Shown in pieces: positions 6,985-9,562 of a DNA stretch of 9,562 nucleotides. Both the position numbers and the translations under genes were made by a program. This DNA comes from an uncultured Clostridia bacterium (GTDB lineage Bacteria > Bacillota > Clostridia > Christensenellales > Aristaeellaceae): the NCBI GenBank assembly GCA_937907055.1, contig CALCTW010000046.1, forward strand, positions 1-9,562. The letters run 5' to 3'. Under the pieces are notes generated by a model. It saw nothing but the letters and a program-made list of their open reading frames with translations, ran no database searches and had not been told where the DNA came from. How positions within the stretch are numbered: the first letter of the stretch is position 1; each line of letters starts with the position of its first letter.

Positions 6985-7905
6985 TCATTCCTGTGCGCGC
7001 TGACGCAGAATGTATGCCACCTGGCGGCGCAGGCCCTCTTCCAGCGTGGTCGCGGGAAGCGGCAGCCCGGCTTCCTTCAGCCGTGTCAGGTCATAGGCGC
7101 GGGGACACAGATGCCCGGAGTACTGCGGATGCGCCTCCAGATATCCCTCCTCCGGAATCTCTTTGATCGTGACGGGGCGGTTCAGGATGCGGCCCAGCGT
7201 GAAGTAATATTTCGCGTTGGGCACGATATCCGGCCCGCCGATGCAGAAGACCTTGTTATACGTCTTTTCGTTTTTCATGGCAGCCAGCATACAGGCGCAC
7301 AGATCGCCCGCGTAAATGGCCTGGATCAGGTATTTACCGCCGCCCACCAGCGGAAGCGGTTCCTCTCGATCCATGATATCGATGATATCATCCCTGCGGG
7401 TCAGCTCCGGGAACGCGCCCAGCTTGCTGCCCTCACCGAAGATATGACCCGGACGGAAAATGGTGTAGGTCAGCCGCTTTCCGGCGTCCGCCAGATACAC
7501 CTGTTCCATCTTGCGTTTGTTCGCGCCATAACTGCCGTCATCCAGATAGATATCCGCGTATTCATCTTCGGTCTGAGGGATGGTCTTTTTGTGCGGATGA
7601 TAGACGCTGTCTGTGGAAATGACCACGACGCGGTCTGTAAACTCGGGCAGAATGGTCAGCGCTGCCTCAGCCTGCTCCGCGTTGAAGCAGATGCAGTCCA
7701 GCACACAGTCAAAACGCGTATTTGTCTCCTGCAGGGCCTTTTTGAAGGCGGGCACATCGTTCCGGTCCGCGATCACAGGATGCACATCGGGGGAAAGGGG
7801 ACGGTTGCCGCGGGTCACGCACCACACCTCATGCTTCTGTTCCAGTGCCATTTTTGTCAGCGTGCCGCTTACGAATCCGCTGCCGCCGAGGATCAGGATC
7901 TTCAT
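6985..7905 (-). CDS. NAD(P)-dependent epimerase/dehydratase-like protein (extended SDR)
   Basis: This 306 aa protein is a Rossmann-fold short-chain dehydrogenase/reductase of the sugar-nucleotide epimerase/dehydratase type. The N terminus MKILILGGSGFVSG is the nucleotide-binding loop. The third glycine of the usual GxxGxxG is serine (S13). The catalytic set appears as STDSVY (97-102) and YGANK (Y126, K130), followed by the downstream substrate-domain motif FRPGHIFGEGS (150-160). The start at 7905 is chosen because GGGAG lies 8 nt upstream and because the Rossmann fold begins there; an open frame continues upstream to 8244 but runs through the promoter. The gene leads a two-gene unit with the GH43-like glycosidase, suggesting a shared sugar substrate pathway. 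The actual substrate (nucleotide sugar, free sugar or other) cannot be told from sequence. Confidence 0.85.
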   Translation of the reverse strand: MKILILGGSGFVSGTLTKMALEQKHEVWCVTRGNRPLSPDVHPVIADRNDVPAFKKALQETNTRFDCVLDCICFNAEQAEAALTILPEFTDRVVVISTDSVYHPHKKTIPQTEDEYADIYLDDGSYGANKRKMEQVYLADAGKRLTYTIFRPGHIFGEGSKLGAFPELTRRDDIIDIMDREEPLPLVGGGKYLIQAIYAGDLCACMLAAMKNEKTYNKVFCIGGPDIVPNAKYYFTLGRILNRPVTIKEIPEEGYLEAHPQYSGHLCPRAYDLTRLKEAGLPLPATTLEEGLRRQVAYILRQRAQE

Positions 7906-7990
7906 AAATATATCTCCCTTATGAACTTGATTTGTACAGGACCTTGTTCTTTTATGATCCGCCTGAAATATCCGGTCTGTTGATAGATTG

Positions 7991-8019
7991 ATTATAGCAG
8001 ACATCGGATTCCGGGGCAA
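7991..8019 (-). promoter_or_regulatory. Promoter of the epimerase-GH43 unit (extended -10)
   Basis: The minus strand reads TTGCCC (8014-8019), a 17 bp spacer and a perfect TATAAT (7991-7996) preceded by TGC, an extended -10. The predicted start near 7985 gives a leader of about 80 nt. The weak -35 leaves room for an activator. Confidence 0.75.
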
Positions 8020-8091
8020 TAGAGGGGGCGCATCCTGTTCGTTTTCCCATATTATCCGATAGGATTGTTCAATTCGTTCTTTTCCGGCATC

Positions 8092-8123
8092 AAAAAAGGC
8101 GGCAGGCTTTTCAGCCTGCCGCC
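8092..8123 (-). terminator. Strong intrinsic terminator of the sugar-importer ATPase gene
   Basis: On the minus strand GGCGGCAGGCT, a GAAA tetraloop and AGCCTGCCGCC form an 11 bp perfect stem followed by six T (8097-8092). It begins 11 nt after the stop codon at 8135 and separates this gene from the epimerase unit. Confidence 0.97.
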
Positions 8124-8134
8124 TGGATTTACGA

Positions 8135-9256
8135 TCAGCGGTTGAGGATGGTTTCTTCGGTGTCCTTATCGAAGAAGTGCAGACGGCTGGTATCCATGGC
8201 GACCACGGTATCATCACCGGTGCGGGTCTTGGTGCGGGGATCAACGCGAGCGATCACGTTCTCTTCCTTACCGGAGGTGGAGAAGTGCAGATAGGTCTCA
8301 GCGCCCATCAGCTCGGTGACTTCGATGTGCACCTTCATGCTGGCTTCGGGATGAGCAGCCACGAATTCGGGAGCGTCGTCGATATCTTCGGGACGGATAC
8401 CCATGGTGACTTCCTGACCGATGTACTTCTTGTCGACCAGCTTGTCCAGCTTGCTCTGGGGAACCTTGATGGCGTTGTCGCCGAATTCGCAGTACACAGC
8501 GCCGTCGCGTTCAACCAGCTTGGCATCGAAGAAGTTCATCTGGGGGCTGCCGATGAAGCCGGCCACGAACTTGTTGTGGGGATAGTCGTAGTTGTTCTGG
8601 GGGGTATCCACCTGCTGGACGAAACCGTCCTTCATGATGACGATACGGGAACCCATGGTCATAGCTTCGGTCTGGTCATGGGTAACGTAGATGAAGGTGG
8701 TCTGCAGACGCTGATGCAGCTTGGTGATCTCGGTACGCATCGCAACACGCAGCTTGGCGTCCAGGTTGGACAGAGGTTCGTCCATCAGGAAGACCTTGGG
8801 CTCACGGACGATAGCACGGCCCAGAGCAACACGCTGACGCTGGCCGCCGGACAGAGCCTTGGGCTTACGGTTCAGCAGGTGAGCGATGTCCAGGATCTTG
8901 GCGGCTTCTTCCACGCGGCGCTTGATCTCGTCCTTGGGGGTCTTGCGCAGCTTCAGACCGAAGGCCATGTTGTCGAACACGGTCATGTGGGGATACAGAG
9001 CGTAGTTCTGGAACACCATGGCGATATCGCGATCCTTGGGAGCGACGTCGTTCACGAGCTTGTCGCCGATGTACAGTTCGCCGTCGGAGATTTCTTCCAG
9101 ACCGGCGACCATGCGCAGGGTGGTGGACTTGCCGCAGCCAGAGGGGCCGACCAGCACGATGAATTCCTTATCCTTGATCTCCAGGTTGAAGTCAGAAACA
9201 GCGGTAACGCCGCCCGGATACTTCTTATAAATGTGTTTAAGAGATACGCTTGCCAT
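8135..9256 (-). CDS. ugpC: Carbohydrate ABC importer ATPase (MsmX/UgpC type)
   Basis: This is the cytoplasmic ATPase subunit of CUT1-class sugar importers; members such as MsmX are shared by several permeases. At 373 aa it has family length. Motifs: Walker A GPSGCGKST (37-45), Q-loop Q83 in VFQNYALYPHMTV, signature LSGGQRQRVALGRA (134-147), Walker B VFLMDEP (154-160; catalytic E159), D-loop SNLD (162-165) and H-loop H192 in YVTHDQTEAMTMG. The C-terminal regulatory domain carries FVAGFIGSPQMNFF, GIRPEDI and a TOBE-like fold. A perfect AAGGAGG lies 10 nt before the ATG. Most leucine codons are CTG and codon choice is strongly biased, pointing to high expression, while the first codons are AT-rich. 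No permease or solute-binding gene adjoins, which fits a multitask ATPase. The family name is certain; the exact partners are not. Confidence 0.95.
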   Translation of the reverse strand: MASVSLKHIYKKYPGGVTAVSDFNLEIKDKEFIVLVGPSGCGKSTTLRMVAGLEEISDGELYIGDKLVNDVAPKDRDIAMVFQNYALYPHMTVFDNMAFGLKLRKTPKDEIKRRVEEAAKILDIAHLLNRKPKALSGGQRQRVALGRAIVREPKVFLMDEPLSNLDAKLRVAMRTEITKLHQRLQTTFIYVTHDQTEAMTMGSRIVIMKDGFVQQVDTPQNNYDYPHNKFVAGFIGSPQMNFFDAKLVERDGAVYCEFGDNAIKVPQSKLDKLVDKKYIGQEVTMGIRPEDIDDAPEFVAAHPEASMKVHIEVTELMGAETYLHFSTSGKEENVIARVDPRTKTRTGDDTVVAMDTSRLHFFDKDTEETILNR

Positions 9257-9266
9257 TGAAAAAGTT

Positions 9267-9273
9267 CCTCCTT
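9267..9273 (-). promoter_or_regulatory. Ribosome binding site of the sugar ATPase gene
   Basis: A complete AAGGAGG on the minus strand lies 10 nt upstream of the ATG at 9256, consistent with high translation. Confidence 0.8.
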
Positions 9274-9319
9274 AAAGTACGCAGACCTATACAGCCCGCA
9301 TCAATTATTAACAGTATAT

Positions 9320-9348
9320 ATTGTATCAAATTTTTGTGAAAAATGAAA
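9320..9348 (-). promoter_or_regulatory. Probable promoter of the sugar ATPase gene
   Basis: The minus strand has TTTCAT (9343-9348), a 17 bp spacer and TACAAT (9320-9325) preceded by TGA, an extended -10. An overlapping alternative is TTCACA (9335-9340), 16 bp, TATACT (9313-9318). Either gives a leader of about 50-60 nt. The sequence cannot decide between them. Confidence 0.6.
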
Positions 9349-9370
9349 GATGTTAAATCCCCAAATTTTA

Positions 9371-9403
9371 CGCTGTTCTTTTGTTGCATTTGCACAAACA
9401 GCG
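9371..9403. repeat. Nested inverted repeats upstream of the sugar ATPase promoter
   Basis: CGCTGTT (9371-9377) and AACAGCG (9397-9403) are perfect inverted arms 19 bp apart. Between them lies the symmetric 10-mer TGCATTTGCA (9385-9394). They start 23 bp upstream of the candidate -35, a position that suits an activator or repressor site. Confidence 0.45.
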
Positions 9404-9443
9404 CAGAGATTCGACATTTTCGGCATTTTTTGCGCCGCCAGAG

Positions 9444-9460
9444 AGTAAATGTGGTTTACT
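9444..9460. repeat. AT-rich inverted repeat in the Tex-ATPase intergenic region
   Basis: AGTAAA (9444-9449) and TTTACT (9455-9460) are perfect arms around a 5 nt centre, 24 nt after the stop codon of the upstream minus-strand gene. On that strand no T run follows, so as a terminator it would be weak. It could also be a protein-binding site. Confidence 0.45.
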
Positions 9461-9483
9461 TTTTGACGAGTGCAAAACGAAAG

Positions 9484-9562
9484 TCAGTTCTCTTCCTTGA
9501 ACCGAAGGGTCAGGGCGATCCGCTTTTTGGGAATATCGACCGACAGGACGCGGACGCGGATC
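9484..9562 (-). CDS. tex: C-terminal end of an S1-domain RNA-binding protein, probably Tex
   Basis: The last 25 codons before the stop at 9486-9484 read on the minus strand as IRVRVLSVDIPKKRIALTL followed by RFKEEN. A VxVLxVDxxxKRIxLT pattern is the final strands of an S1 RNA-binding domain. Ending a few residues after this pattern is typical of Tex, a nucleic-acid-binding transcription accessory protein of over 700 residues, but other S1-domain proteins cannot be excluded from this fragment. The rest of the gene lies beyond the right edge. The S1 assignment is firm and the Tex name is an inference. The sugar ATPase gene follows 227 bp later on the same strand with its own promoter. Confidence 0.62.
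   Translation of the reverse strand, partial: IRVRVLSVDIPKKRIALTLRFKEEN

Noticed and set aside
5974..7983. 669-codon plus-strand open frame across the GH43 and epimerase genes
   Set aside because: It begins inside the terminator hairpin, is the register antisense of two genes with clear family motifs, and shows no domain of its own.
7906..8244. N-terminal extension of the epimerase to 8244
   Set aside because: The extension would run through the promoter at 7991-8019 and the terminator at 8092-8123 and has no family similarity; the Rossmann motif starts at the ATG at 7905.
8177..9259. 360-codon plus-strand open frame opposite the sugar ATPase gene
   Set aside because: Register shadow of a gene with complete ABC ATPase motifs; no ribosome binding site.
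9257..9483. CcpA cre site upstream of the sugar ATPase
   Set aside because: I scanned both strands by eye and found no acceptable match to the consensus WTGNAANCGNWNNCW.
1..9562. CRISPR array, insertion sequence, phage genes, tRNA or rRNA
   Set aside because: No spaced direct repeats, transposase, integrase, cloverleaf or rRNA sequence could be recognised; nearly all the sequence is filled by housekeeping or sugar-metabolism genes.

Overview
This 9.6 kb window looks like chromosomal housekeeping DNA from a moderately GC-rich member of the Clostridia (Bacillota). The case rests on strong AAGGAGG-type ribosome binding sites, sigma-A-like promoters, a leader RNA in front of rplM, the pcrA-ligA gene pair typical of Bacillota, and a clostridial-style Mrp/NBP35 protein with an N-terminal cysteine cluster. 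Genus and species cannot be told from the sequence. I see no phage, IS element, CRISPR array, rRNA or tRNA.

Left part (1-674): the 5' end of rplM (ribosomal protein L13) runs off the left edge on the minus strand. It is preceded by a structured leader and a near-consensus promoter. A divergent extended -10 promoter drives the plus-strand genes.

Centre left (675-5947, plus strand): pcrA (UvrD-family DNA helicase) and ligA (NAD-dependent DNA ligase) lie 34 bp apart and form a replication/repair unit. A second promoter in the 121 bp after ligA precedes mrp (P-loop ATPase for Fe-S cluster handling). mrp ends at a strong hairpin that can terminate transcription from both directions.

Centre right (6037-7905, minus strand): a two-gene unit encodes an NAD(P)-binding epimerase/dehydratase-like protein and then a cytoplasmic five-bladed beta-propeller glycosidase of GH43 type. 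It has its own extended -10 promoter. Its substrate is unknown, and it is the only accessory-looking part of the window.

Right part (8092-9562, minus strand): an MsmX/UgpC-type ATPase that energises carbohydrate ABC importers stands alone, with no permease or binding-protein gene beside it. It has a very strong terminator and a promoter region with several dyad symmetries. At the right edge is the last 25 codons of an S1-domain protein, most likely the RNA-binding accessory factor Tex.

Functionally the window joins translation (L13, probable Tex), DNA replication/repair (PcrA, LigA), Fe-S biogenesis (Mrp) and sugar uptake/processing (MsmX, epimerase, GH43). I did not find a clearly undescribed system. 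The items most worth a second look are the alternative hairpins in the rplM leader, the epimerase-GH43 pair, and the dyads upstream of the orphan ATPase.
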